Source: Deltaproteobacteria bacterium UBA2385 (GTDB taxonomy: Bacteria > Myxococcota_A > UBA796 > UBA2385). Taken from it: a DNA stretch of 22,352 bases. Positions 8,453 through 15,500 of this stretch are shown piece by piece (within the stretch, counting starts at the first letter, position 1; the number at the start of each line of letters is the position of its first letter). A program made the position numbers and the translations under genes. The notes under the pieces were generated by a model. The model did not search any database. It was given only the letters and a program-made list of their open reading frames with translations, and was not told the origin of the DNA. The stretch lies in NCBI GenBank assembly GCA_002343455.1, contig DDSR01000072.1:1458-23809 (forward strand), given 5' to 3'.

Positions 8453-8463
8453 GGCTCAGCCTC
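8450..8463 (-). repeat. gene-junction motif, variant GAGGCTGAGCCATG (copy 3)
   Basis: This shares CTGAGCCATG with the other two copies. Here the internal TGA is not the stop of the upstream gene, which ends 11 bases earlier in a different register. The match is therefore at the DNA level and not forced by coding. Confidence 0.55.
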
Positions 8464-8469
8464 CGCCGG

Positions 8470-9291
8470 TCAGCAGGTCTTGTTCATCGGCTTGAGGCCG
8501 ATGAGCGTGGCCGTGGTGGCGGTCGTCGAGCCGGCGGTGCCCTTGATGATGATGTCCAGTCCCGGCCGGATCTTCTGCCCGGCCAGCAGGCCGCGCAGCA
8601 TCCCGGTAGACGAGAACACGCTCACCGGCACACCGCTGGCGTTGTTCCAGACCGGGCGCTCGCCGAAGAAGATCGTGTCGATCTTGGCCGAGGTGTCGCC
8701 GGTGAAGGTGATGTCCTTCGACTTGAACCAGTGCTGCGGCCGGATCGTGATGGTGATCGAGTCGCCCGCCGCAGCCGGCGTGTTGCTCTCTCCCGCGAGA
8801 GCGGTCGTACCCCACTTCACGGTGCTCCTCCCCTGCCGGGCGCTCCGGCGGCTCTTGCGGCGGGTCTGCCGGCGTTGGCGGCGGGCCTGGCGGCGGCGGC
8901 GGCGCCGGGGACCGGCCACCTCGTCGCCGAGGTCGTCGGCCGACAGTTCCCCATCGCCCAGGTCGTCGTCCCCGAGATCATCGTCGCCCAGGTCGTCATC
9001 GCCCAGGTCGTCGTCGCCGACATCCTCGTCCCCGAGGTCGTCGTCGGTGTACTCGTCATCCTCGTCCTCGTCGTCCCAGTCGTCGCGTCCCATGTCCTCG
9101 TCCTCCATGTCCTCGTTGATGCGGCGGGCAGCCTGACGCCGGCGACGCCGACGGCCCTCGAAGTCGTCTCCCGCCTCGTCATCGCCGCCGGGGCGGCGGG
9201 CGTGGCGGCGGATGGTGGTCTTGTCCACCACGAGCTGGCCCGTGCTGCTGTCCTTGAAGACGCGGGCGTTTCCCAGGGGTCGAAGTGCCAT
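8470..9291 (-). CDS. candidate capsid-like protein with acidic and basic tracts and C-terminal beta domain
   Basis: A 273-residue protein with strongly segregated parts. Residues 1-35 are an ordinary N-terminus; 38-57 hold DDEAGDDFEGRRRRRR plus further Arg, shared with the protein at 6100-6891; 59-124 are almost all Asp/Glu with repeats of DDLGD; 129-155 are almost all Arg/Gln/Lys; 156-273 form a beta-rich domain (SITITIRPQHWF, DITFTGDTSAKIDTIFFGERPVW, LDIIIKG, TATLIGLKPM). A disordered charged arm attached to a beta domain is a common design in capsid proteins, where the arm binds nucleic acid or acts as a scaffold. The start lies behind a GAGAGAGG purine tract. It could also be a DNA-binding or minor structural protein; I recognise no exact family. 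Confidence 0.86.
   Translation of the reverse strand: MALRPLGNARVFKDSSTGQLVVDKTTIRRHARRPGGDDEAGDDFEGRRRRRRQAARRINEDMEDEDMGRDDWDDEDEDDEYTDDDLGDEDVGDDDLGDDDLGDDDLGDDDLGDGELSADDLGDEVAGPRRRRRRQARRQRRQTRRKSRRSARQGRSTVKWGTTALAGESNTPAAAGDSITITIRPQHWFKSKDITFTGDTSAKIDTIFFGERPVWNNASGVPVSVFSSTGMLRGLLAGQKIRPGLDIIIKGTAGSTTATTATLIGLKPMNKTC
8951..9040 (-). repeat. 15-base tandem repeat encoding DDLGD units
   Basis: About six imperfect 15-base units (forward-strand pattern cgcccaggtcgtcgt) encode the repeated Asp-Asp-Leu-Gly-Asp stretch, roughly residues 84-113 of the candidate capsid-like protein. Units differ mostly at synonymous positions or by Glu for Asp. Copy number may vary between strains. Confidence 0.7.
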
Positions 9292-9327
9292 GTGCGTGTG
9301 CCTCTCTCTCGTGGTTGGGGGATCAGC

Positions 9328-9355
9328 CCGCGCCTGTCTTGTTCAGGAGGCGCGG
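9328..9355 (-). other. hairpin between first and second operon genes
   Basis: CCGCGCCT and AGGCGCGG form a perfect 8-base stem (9328-9335 with 9348-9355) around a 12-base loop that contains the stop codon of the upstream gene. No T-run follows on the minus strand, so it is not a classic intrinsic terminator. An RNA-processing or partial-attenuation site that sets different expression levels for the two genes is possible. Confidence 0.45.
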
Positions 9356-9942
9356 ATGAAGCGGCTGGGGCGGTGGCGCTCGGGCGTGGCCCGGTCCACC
9401 GGTTCGGCGCCGCTGGAGTTGGGGGTCAGGAAGATGTCGCGGACCAGGTCGCCGAAGTCGCCCTGGGCGGCGGGGATCTGCGCGGGGACCGCCTGCGTCG
9501 GGACAGAGGCGGTCGGCTGCTCCTGCCCCCTCTTGTCCCTCTTCTCGGCGAGGGCCTTGCCGGCGTTGCGGCCGACGCGCCCCAGGCCCACGGCGAGCAG
9601 GCCGTTGCCGATCGCCAGCGAGTGGCTGCCGCCCTTGCCGGTCATGGTCTGGTACAGGCCGTAGCCGCCGACCAGAAGCCCGCCGCCGACCCGAAGGTCC
9701 ACCGGGCCCACGTCCATCTTCTCCTCGCCGAAGTAGCCCTCGGCGAAGGAGGCCCCGAATGCGGCGCCTTGCATCTCCGCCGTGGCGATGACCGCGTCGG
9801 CCACCGCCTCGGACTTCTCCTTGGCCTTGCTGATCCGGCCTCCGAGGTTCTTGAGCTTGCCGACGGCCTCCGCAAGCGCACCTTTCTGCTGCTTGTCGGG
9901 AACCTTCTCGCCTTGCATTGCCTTGCTGAGTGCGGTCGTCAT
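9343..9942 (-). CDS. glycine-rich membrane protein, first gene of the leftward operon
   Basis: A 199-residue protein. The first 55 residues are a Lys/Ala-rich helix, possibly a coiled coil. Two glycine-rich hydrophobic segments follow (VGGGLLVGGYGLYQTM at 85-100 and LAIGNGLLAVGLGRVG at 109-124), with GxxxG-type spacing typical of packed membrane helices. The C-terminus is hydrophilic, with Gln/Pro and an arginine-rich end. I chose the ATG at 9942 because GAGGA lies four bases upstream; a GTG at 9990 in the same frame would add 16 residues but has only a weak ribosome site. The stop codon sits in the loop of a hairpin (9328-9355). No family is recognised. It resembles small membrane proteins of membrane-containing phages in character only. 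Confidence 0.85.
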   Translation of the reverse strand: MTTALSKAMQGEKVPDKQQKGALAEAVGKLKNLGGRISKAKEKSEAVADAVIATAEMQGAAFGASFAEGYFGEEKMDVGPVDLRVGGGLLVGGYGLYQTMTGKGGSHSLAIGNGLLAVGLGRVGRNAGKALAEKRDKRGQEQPTASVPTQAVPAQIPAAQGDFGDLVRDIFLTPNSSGAEPVDRATPERHRPSRFIRAS

Positions 9943-9946
9943 CCGT

Positions 9947-9951
9947 TCCTC
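9947..9951 (-). promoter_or_regulatory. ribosome binding site that sets the first gene's start
   Basis: GAGGA on the minus strand lies four bases before the ATG at 9942. It favours that start over an in-frame GTG at 9990, which is preceded only by GGGG. Confidence 0.6.
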
Positions 9952-10047
9952 GCGGGTGGGGTCCGTTGCTTGCCGGTGCTCACCGGTCACGCCCCAATGT
10001 CTACGCCGGGAATGCAGCGCTGGTGGGCTCTTCCGCCATCCGCCGCC

Positions 10048-10061
10048 GACCGCGCGCGGTC
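10048..10061. promoter_or_regulatory. 14-base perfect palindrome
   Basis: GACCGCGCGCGGTC is its own reverse complement and lies just before the direct-repeat cluster. It could be a dimeric regulator site. Short GC palindromes do arise by chance in DNA of this composition. Confidence 0.35.
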
Positions 10062-10069
10062 CGCCCCAA

Positions 10070-10155
10070 GCGGCTGGCCGGCGGTCAGGGCGGTTGGTGC
10101 GGCTGGCGTTGGCGGTTGGCGACCGTCAAGAGGGCGGTCGGCGGGCGGTTGGCGA
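10070..10155. repeat. cluster of GCGGYTGGCG direct repeats (operator or iteron-like)
   Basis: Copies begin at 10070 (GCGGCTGGCCG), 10081 (GCGGTCAGGGC), 10090 (GCGGTTGGTGC), 10099 (GCGGCTGGCGT), 10112 (GCGGTTGGCGA), 10134 (GCGGTCGGCGG) and 10145 (GCGGTTGGCGA). The three best copies (10090, 10112, 10145) are 22 and 33 bases apart, that is whole multiples of 11 and so roughly on one face of the helix. Same-orientation repeats between divergent operons suggest cooperative binding by a regulator or replication protein. Confidence 0.55.
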
Positions 10156-10319
10156 ATGATCTCGCGCGGAAAGTCGGCGGCTGATTCACCAGCCGCGCTC
10201 ACACCCTGCGGTAGGTTCGGCGGTAAGTGGTTTTCCGTGTGAATTCGGGCCTATGGGGGTAGATTTCGAGGGTCAGACGGAGCCAACGCCGTCGCAGATC
10301 CACCCACCCAGGGAAGCCG

Positions 10320-11333
10320 ATGCAAGACATCACCTTTGAAGGACTGGAGACCACCGACCGCCGCCTGCGCGAGCTGGCCCTGGACCTGGGCTACGTCTCG
10401 CTGGCCGAGGTCACCGGCCGCCACTCCTGCGAGCCCCTGGGCCGCGCCGACTTCAGCGCCACCGACCTCGCCCCCTTCCTCATGGAGATGGAGGACGAGC
10501 CCGCGGAGTTCGGCGAGCTGGCACAAGCCGTGGATCTGGACGACCCCTCCGGCGAGGATCTGGCCCGCGCCGCCTCGCGCTGGCTGCGCCAGGTCGCCGC
10601 CTCGAACATGGCCGGACGAGGGACGGCGAAGTTCAAGGTCTGCCTCTGGCGGCCCAAGGGAGACGCGCTGCTGCACTCCGCGCGCTTCGTCGCCCGCAAC
10701 CCCCTGCACATGGAGCGCGAGGAGGGCGAGGACTACCCGCTGGTCGCCGCGCCCTCGCCCACCGTGTTGCCCCCGACGCCGCTCCCCGCCGTCATCGTCG
10801 GCCCCGAGGAGCGCGTCTGGACCGCCCTGGGCGACGGCTACACCCGGCTCATCTCCCTCGCCCAGAACACCTATTCGCACATCGCGGGCCTCCAGAACCG
10901 CACCATCGTCGTCCTCAACGGCCAGAACCAGCGCCTCCAGGGGGTGGTCGAGGAGCTGTCCGGCGACCTCATCCAGCTCAAGATCGGCGCCTACGAGGTC
11001 GAGAGCGGGCGGCGCACTGACGACGGCGAGACCAAGGTGCGCGAGGAGCTGGGCCGCCAGTTCATCAGCGAACTGGGCACGCTCGGCCGCGTCGTCGCCT
11101 CGGCCAAGCTCGGCCTCTCGCCCGAGATGGTCGACCTCTTCGAGACCGTCAATGCCTCGCCCGAGCTGCTGGAGACCCTGCGCAGCCCCGAGGTCCGCAA
11201 GCTCCTCAAGGACGAGAAGACCCGTAAGGAGCTGGCCGAGCTGCTGAAGATGGCTGCCTCTGCGACCGCCGATCCGCCGGTCGCCAACGACTCCCCGCCG
11301 CCCAATGTGGAGGATCTCCTCAAGGCGGCTTGA
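10320..11333 (+). CDS. hypothetical protein, first gene of the rightward operon
   Basis: A 337-residue protein I do not recognise. The N-terminus (LRELALDLGYVSLAEV, 16-31) is helical. A central alpha/beta segment includes FKVCLWRPKGDALLHSARFVARN (105-127), and a proline-rich linker (145-160) divides the protein. The C-terminal half is helical: LQGVVEELSGDLIQLKIGAYEV suggests a coiled-coil or oligomerisation region, and a Glu/Lys-rich helix ends with EDLLKAA. It has no signal peptide, membrane segment, Walker motif or clear DNA-binding motif. The ATG follows a weak AGGGA ribosome site. Base composition matches the leftward operon, so it probably belongs to the same element; function is unknown. 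Confidence 0.86.
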   Translation: MQDITFEGLETTDRRLRELALDLGYVSLAEVTGRHSCEPLGRADFSATDLAPFLMEMEDEPAEFGELAQAVDLDDPSGEDLARAASRWLRQVAASNMAGRGTAKFKVCLWRPKGDALLHSARFVARNPLHMEREEGEDYPLVAAPSPTVLPPTPLPAVIVGPEERVWTALGDGYTRLISLAQNTYSHIAGLQNRTIVVLNGQNQRLQGVVEELSGDLIQLKIGAYEVESGRRTDDGETKVREELGRQFISELGTLGRVVASAKLGLSPEMVDLFETVNASPELLETLRSPEVRKLLKDEKTRKELAELLKMAASATADPPVANDSPPPNVEDLLKAA

Positions 11334-11369
11334 TCCCACAACCCCGTTTCACCCCCAAAGGAGGTCTCG

Positions 11370-11936
11370 ATGCCCGAGAACCGCCGTGCCACCCGTCTGC
11401 CTTCCGCCAGCGAAGCCCGCCCCCTGTGGGCCCGCGCCCTGGACACCTTCTACGGCCCGAGCTTCGACGTGCGCTCCCGCAAGGAGCTGGCCGAGTCGAT
11501 GGCCGACTTCGTCGAGCTGCCGCCTGGGGAGCAGGCGTTCCACCAGGCGCACCTGACCTTCCGGCAAGTGCAGGGCCTCGCCGACGTCCACGCCAGCCTG
11601 CGCCGAATCGAGGCGCTGCTCGGCGGGCTCGACTTCTCCGGGCTGGCGGCGCTCAAGCACCTGGCGCCGATGCGCCGGGCGCTCGACGACATCGCCGAAG
11701 CGCAGTCCGAGGTGCTCGACGCGCTGGAGGAGCGCGAGGACGAGGAAGAGGAGGAGATGATCGAGCACGACGCGCCCGAGGCCGACGCCGAGGAGGAGCC
11801 CGTCACCTGGGATCCGCCTGTCGAGGCCGAGGTGGTCGAGCCCCAGGTCGTCGAGGCGCCGCCGGTCGAGGCCCCGGAGCCCCGAAAGGCGCGGCGGGCG
11901 CGGGTCATCGACGTGCCCGACGCGGAGGCCGCGTGA
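11370..11936 (+). CDS. hypothetical protein with very acidic C-terminal half
   Basis: A 188-residue protein that starts behind a near-perfect AAGGAGG site six bases upstream, 36 bases after the preceding stop. Residues 1-115 look helical (LWARALDTFYGPSFDVRSRKEL, LADVHASLRRIEALLGGLDF). From about 119 the chain is disordered and acidic (EEREDEEEEEMIEHDAPEAD), then rich in Pro/Val/Glu repeats, with a short basic patch (PRKARRAR, 171-178) before the end. The shape suggests a soluble partner or scaffold protein with a flexible tail. Its stop overlaps the next start as GTGA, so the two products are probably made in a fixed ratio. No family is recognised. Confidence 0.86.
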   Translation: MPENRRATRLPSASEARPLWARALDTFYGPSFDVRSRKELAESMADFVELPPGEQAFHQAHLTFRQVQGLADVHASLRRIEALLGGLDFSGLAALKHLAPMRRALDDIAEAQSEVLDALEEREDEEEEEMIEHDAPEADAEEEPVTWDPPVEAEVVEPQVVEAPPVEAPEPRKARRARVIDVPDAEAA

Positions 11937-12427
11937 ACCCCGCGCTCGCACAGGCCCCCGACGCACTGCGGGTCAACCTCACCGTGCCTACCACCCAGGT
12001 CCGCCTGGGGCCGTTGTCCTTCGACGGGCTCCAGGCGTTCCTCGGCGTGCCCCTGGCCGACCTGCTCTCGCCGCTCATGCACGCCCCGCGCCACCAGCGG
12101 CCCGGCGAGGGCGGCGCCGTGCTCGACGTGTACCCGCTGGCGATCCCCGACGGCGACGGGCTCAGCATCCCCGTGAAGCTCGTCGGGGACCTGGGCTTCA
12201 GGAACTACCGCGGGCTGCTCGTGCTGATCGTGCCGGCGGCGGTCGCCGAGGTCGTGCGCCAGGAGCTGGCCGCGGAGATCGCCAGCAAGGAGGCCGCGGG
12301 GCCGCGATTCGTCGAGGCGCTGGGCGGGGGCGGCTTCGTCGCGGAGTTCGCGGTGAGGCTGCGGCCGGGGATGCGGAAGGCGGTACCGCTGGGCACGTGG
12401 GGGGAGATCGGGGTGGAGGCGGGGTAG
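11933..12427 (+). CDS. hypothetical protein translated from an overlapping GTG
   Basis: A 164-residue protein. The GTG start overlaps the stop of the upstream gene (GTGA), the same coupling seen twice in the leftward operon. The N-terminal half is beta-like (LRVNLTVPTTQVRLGPLSFDGLQAFLGV). The middle has AVLDVYPLAIPDGDGLSIPVKLV and a hydrophobic strand or helix YRGLLVLIVPAAVAEVVRQEL, followed by a glycine-rich turn and a final beta section. No signal peptide or known catalytic motif is visible. It is the last gene before the compositional change at the toxin locus. I do not recognise it. Confidence 0.8.
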   Translation: MNPALAQAPDALRVNLTVPTTQVRLGPLSFDGLQAFLGVPLADLLSPLMHAPRHQRPGEGGAVLDVYPLAIPDGDGLSIPVKLVGDLGFRNYRGLLVLIVPAAVAEVVRQELAAEIASKEAAGPRFVEALGGGGFVAEFAVRLRPGMRKAVPLGTWGEIGVEAG

Positions 12428-12481
12428 CGGCATTTGACCCTGTGAATCTGCCTCAAACTGCCTCAGTCCTGCCCGCGCGAA

Positions 12482-12510
12482 TTCACAAACCCTGCTGCTC
12501 GACTCATAGT
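12482..12510 (+). promoter_or_regulatory. putative sigma70-like promoter for the Tc toxin gene
   Basis: TTCACA (12482-12487, one mismatch to the -35 consensus) is followed after 17 bases by CATAGT (12505-12510, four of six to the -10 consensus). Transcription would start near 12517, giving a leader of about 25 bases with AGGAG at 12529-12533. A small dyad AGTAG-GCT-CTACT (12508-12520) overlaps the -10 and start region and could be an operator. Confidence 0.4.
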
Positions 12511-12528
12511 AGGCTCTACTCATTGCAT

Positions 12529-12533
12529 AGGAG
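12529..12533 (+). promoter_or_regulatory. ribosome binding site fixing the TcA start
   Basis: AGGAG lies seven bases before the ATG at 12541. It selects this start over upstream in-frame starts (such as 12397) that would overlap the preceding gene. Confidence 0.75.
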
Positions 12534-12540
12534 TCCTGGA

Positions 12541-15500
12541 ATGAGCGGATGTCGTCGGGTCGCGGGTATCGTCATCAAGGAAGGCACCACCCAGCCGCAG
12601 GTCGGACTGACGGTTCGGCTTCTGGGCAAGGCACGTGGGCGCGGGACCGAGGAGATCGGCTCGTGCCGCACCAGTGCCAAGGGCCGTTTCGTCTTCGACC
12701 TGTCGGCCGTCAGCCACGACGATCACGCCGGGTTCTACGACGTCCAGGTATTCGATGGCGCGATTCCCTTGACGACCCACGGCCACACCACGGTGTCGGC
12801 CACGACGGACTCCCATGAGCTTGTTGTCTGCGTCGAGTGGCCGGTGGCTTGCGCGGTCCTGGACGAGACGCCGCCCGGTTCGATTTCGGGCAACGTCGCA
12901 ACGAATGCCGTGCATGGAATCGTCCGGCACGCCGATGGAACGCCCCTCGTGGGGCTCAAGGTCGACCTCTACGAAGTCGGGTTCGCCCTTGGCGAAGAAG
13001 AGGACGAAGAGGTCAAGATTACCTCGACCGCGGTCGACACCCTGATGGACGGCTGGTTCAGCATCGGAACGGTCTCCTCACTACCCCGAGACATCTACGT
13101 CCAGGTCTGGCAGCCCGGCTCGCCTCCCCGGACCGTCGGAAGGTCCTCGGTACGGTACGGCTACAACGGCGGCGCGCTGCGTTTCCTCGTCACGGTCTGC
13201 GACGAGGCCCTCCGGGGCCCCTCGGAGTTCTCCCGCCTGTCCATCGAGCTGTCCAAGGCCATCTTCGGTGCGGGAGGGTCTCACCCCAATGCTGGCCTCG
13301 GTGCCAAGCTCTTGATGGTGGACACCCGCCGCGTGGCTTGGCTGGCCGCGAGATCGGGCTGGAGCATGGAGCAGGTCGCGGATCGAGCGGTGGCGCAGCG
13401 ACTGAGTGACGAGATGAGCGCGTCCGGCTCAGTCCTGACGCCCGAGGCCGTGTACGGGCTGCTACGCATGGGCTTCCCCCGCAGCCGGCGCGAGATCCTG
13501 GCCCGGCCTCCGTCGCGGGTAGGCGCCGCCCTCTCGCAGGCGCGGAAGACCAACATCATCGGCCTGGGAGTGGTCGTTCAAGATGTCCTCGAGGTGCTGG
13601 TCGAGGCATTGGCAAGAGCCTTCGACTCCACGGAAAGCGACTCGCTCCGCAAGATCCTCCGCACATCGCAGGAGCTGGCGCACACCCATTCCCTTGACGA
13701 CACGCAAATCAGCGAGTTCTGCACCCTGTTCGCCGAGTTCGACGGAACCGATGCCGAGTTCTGGACCGACGTCGCCGGTCTGGCGGGATGGACCACCGAC
13801 GACGTGACCGAGGCGAAGCGACTCATCCGCCTCGGAATGATTGGCCTGGGACATGCTCCGACGGTGCTGGCAATTCTTAAGGAGCTTGGCGAGGATCCTG
13901 TTGAAGACGTGGGATCCTGGGACTTGGCGACCTGGCAGGTTGTGGCCGGCTCCCCTTCGGTCGAGACCGACTCGGTGAGTCCGTTGCCCGAAGGGCTGGA
14001 AGGCGACAACGACACAGAACGCCGGGCCGCTCTGCTGACCCTTCTCCGCGACCATGGCGCGCTGGCTTTCCCCGCTCGCGCGTTGCGGACGGCGCTGCTT
14101 GGGGACGCTGGCGTCGCCCTGGAGGTGGACACAATCTTGAGCCGAAGCGGCAACGGGACGGTGGACCTTCGCACGGCGCGACTTAGCTTGACCGCGGGCC
14201 TGGACCTGGGCACGGGTGTCGAAGACGAGGAGCTTGATCTCCTGCGCACCGCGCAGCGGCTGGTGCGACTCGTCCCGGTGTTGGACGCGGGTCCAGCACT
14301 TCAGCGGTTGGCGGAGACCAACCTGAGGTCGGCACGCGATGTGGTGTCGCTGGGTCGTACACGGTTCCTCGACATCTACGCGGAGGGCGATCCCGTATTG
14401 GAGAGCCAAGGGCAGGAGATCCTCGCTGCGGCTCAGAGCCAGGCGGCCGTGGCCGCTGCCTTCTACCTGACGGCCCACCCTGCGCTTGGGCAGGCCGATC
14501 TGGCGTTTGTGCCCAGCGAGGACGTCTCGGTTTCCGATGCCGAGATTCCGGCCTACGGCCAGATGTTCGTCTCGCCCGTGGGGACACGCTGCGCCTGGTG
14601 CCAGTCCATTCACGGCCCCTCGGCCTATCTCGTCGACCTGCTGCACTGGCTGTCAAAGCGCACGCCGCCCACCGGCTCCATGGCGTCGTGGACCTCTGCG
14701 CTGGATGCCTTGCTTGACCGTCGGCCAGACCTTGCCCACCTGCCCTTGACCTGCGAGAACGCCGAGCGCGTCCTACCCTACATCGACTTGTCGCTGGAAG
14801 TGCTCGAAGCCGTCGTGGTCGGATCGGGCCTCTCGACGGCACACAGCAGTGAGGTCGCCACGGCCGAGATGCTGGCCTCACCGCAGTACACCACCCCTGA
14901 AGCCTACGCGGCGGGAAGGCTTGGAGACGCGACGCAGTCTTTCATGACGCCGTTCCACCTCCCGCTGGTGACGGCCCGCACGTTCCTGCGAAACCTGGAC
15001 ATCGACCGCGGCGATCTGATGCGGGCGTTCAATGCCGGGCTCACGGCCGACGACATCGCCGTTGAAGACCTGGGGCTTTCGGAGGAAGGTGCCGGTGCCA
15101 TCACGGGCAGCGACGCCGAGGGCGACTACTGGTCGATCCCGGTTCCCGCAGCAACCGCGGAAGAGGTAACCGTCCGCGCCTTCTGTCGCGCAACCGGGGT
15201 GACGTACGTCCAGCTTCTCGACCTGCTGCACACGCGGTTGGCCAATCCCTACACGGGCGAGGACGAACTGGAGATCCGTCAGATTGCCGACGCCGACCCC
15301 TACGACATTGCTTCCTACGTGTTGATGCGCGCGAGCGGGACCACCCCTCCCTACACGGCGCCCGAGCCGGTCCAGTTCACCGCCATGCGGCGGGTGCTTC
15401 GGCTTTGGCGCGCGACCGGTTGGTCCCTCCTCGATCTGGACCGGGTATGCGGCGCCTTGGGCCACGGCGACCCGACCACCTGGTCGTCCACGACCCTGCT

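Larger units (their letters stand above)
9952..10319. other. divergent intergenic control region
   Basis: This stretch separates the leftward and rightward operons. I see no convincing gene in it. It holds a 14-base perfect palindrome (10048-10061), a cluster of degenerate 11-base repeats (10070-10155) and the more AT-rich stretch 10210-10270, where promoters for one or both operons probably lie. I could not find a strong -35/-10 pair for the rightward operon. Confidence 0.6.

Noticed and set aside
10070..10155. A CRISPR array
   Set aside because: Repeat units are 10-11 bases with irregular 9-22 base spacing and no unique spacers; no cas gene is present.
9987..10202. A 71-codon minus-strand frame in the divergent region
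   Set aside because: No ribosome site, low-complexity Ala/Pro/Arg sequence, and it covers the direct repeats.
10237..10265. A promoter for the rightward operon with TAGATT as -10
   Set aside because: The -10 is only four of six and no acceptable -35 lies 16-18 bases upstream.
12397..12540. A 48-residue N-terminal extension of the TcA protein
   Set aside because: It would overlap the previous gene and the proposed promoter and has no ribosome site; the ATG at 12541 has AGGAG at ideal spacing.
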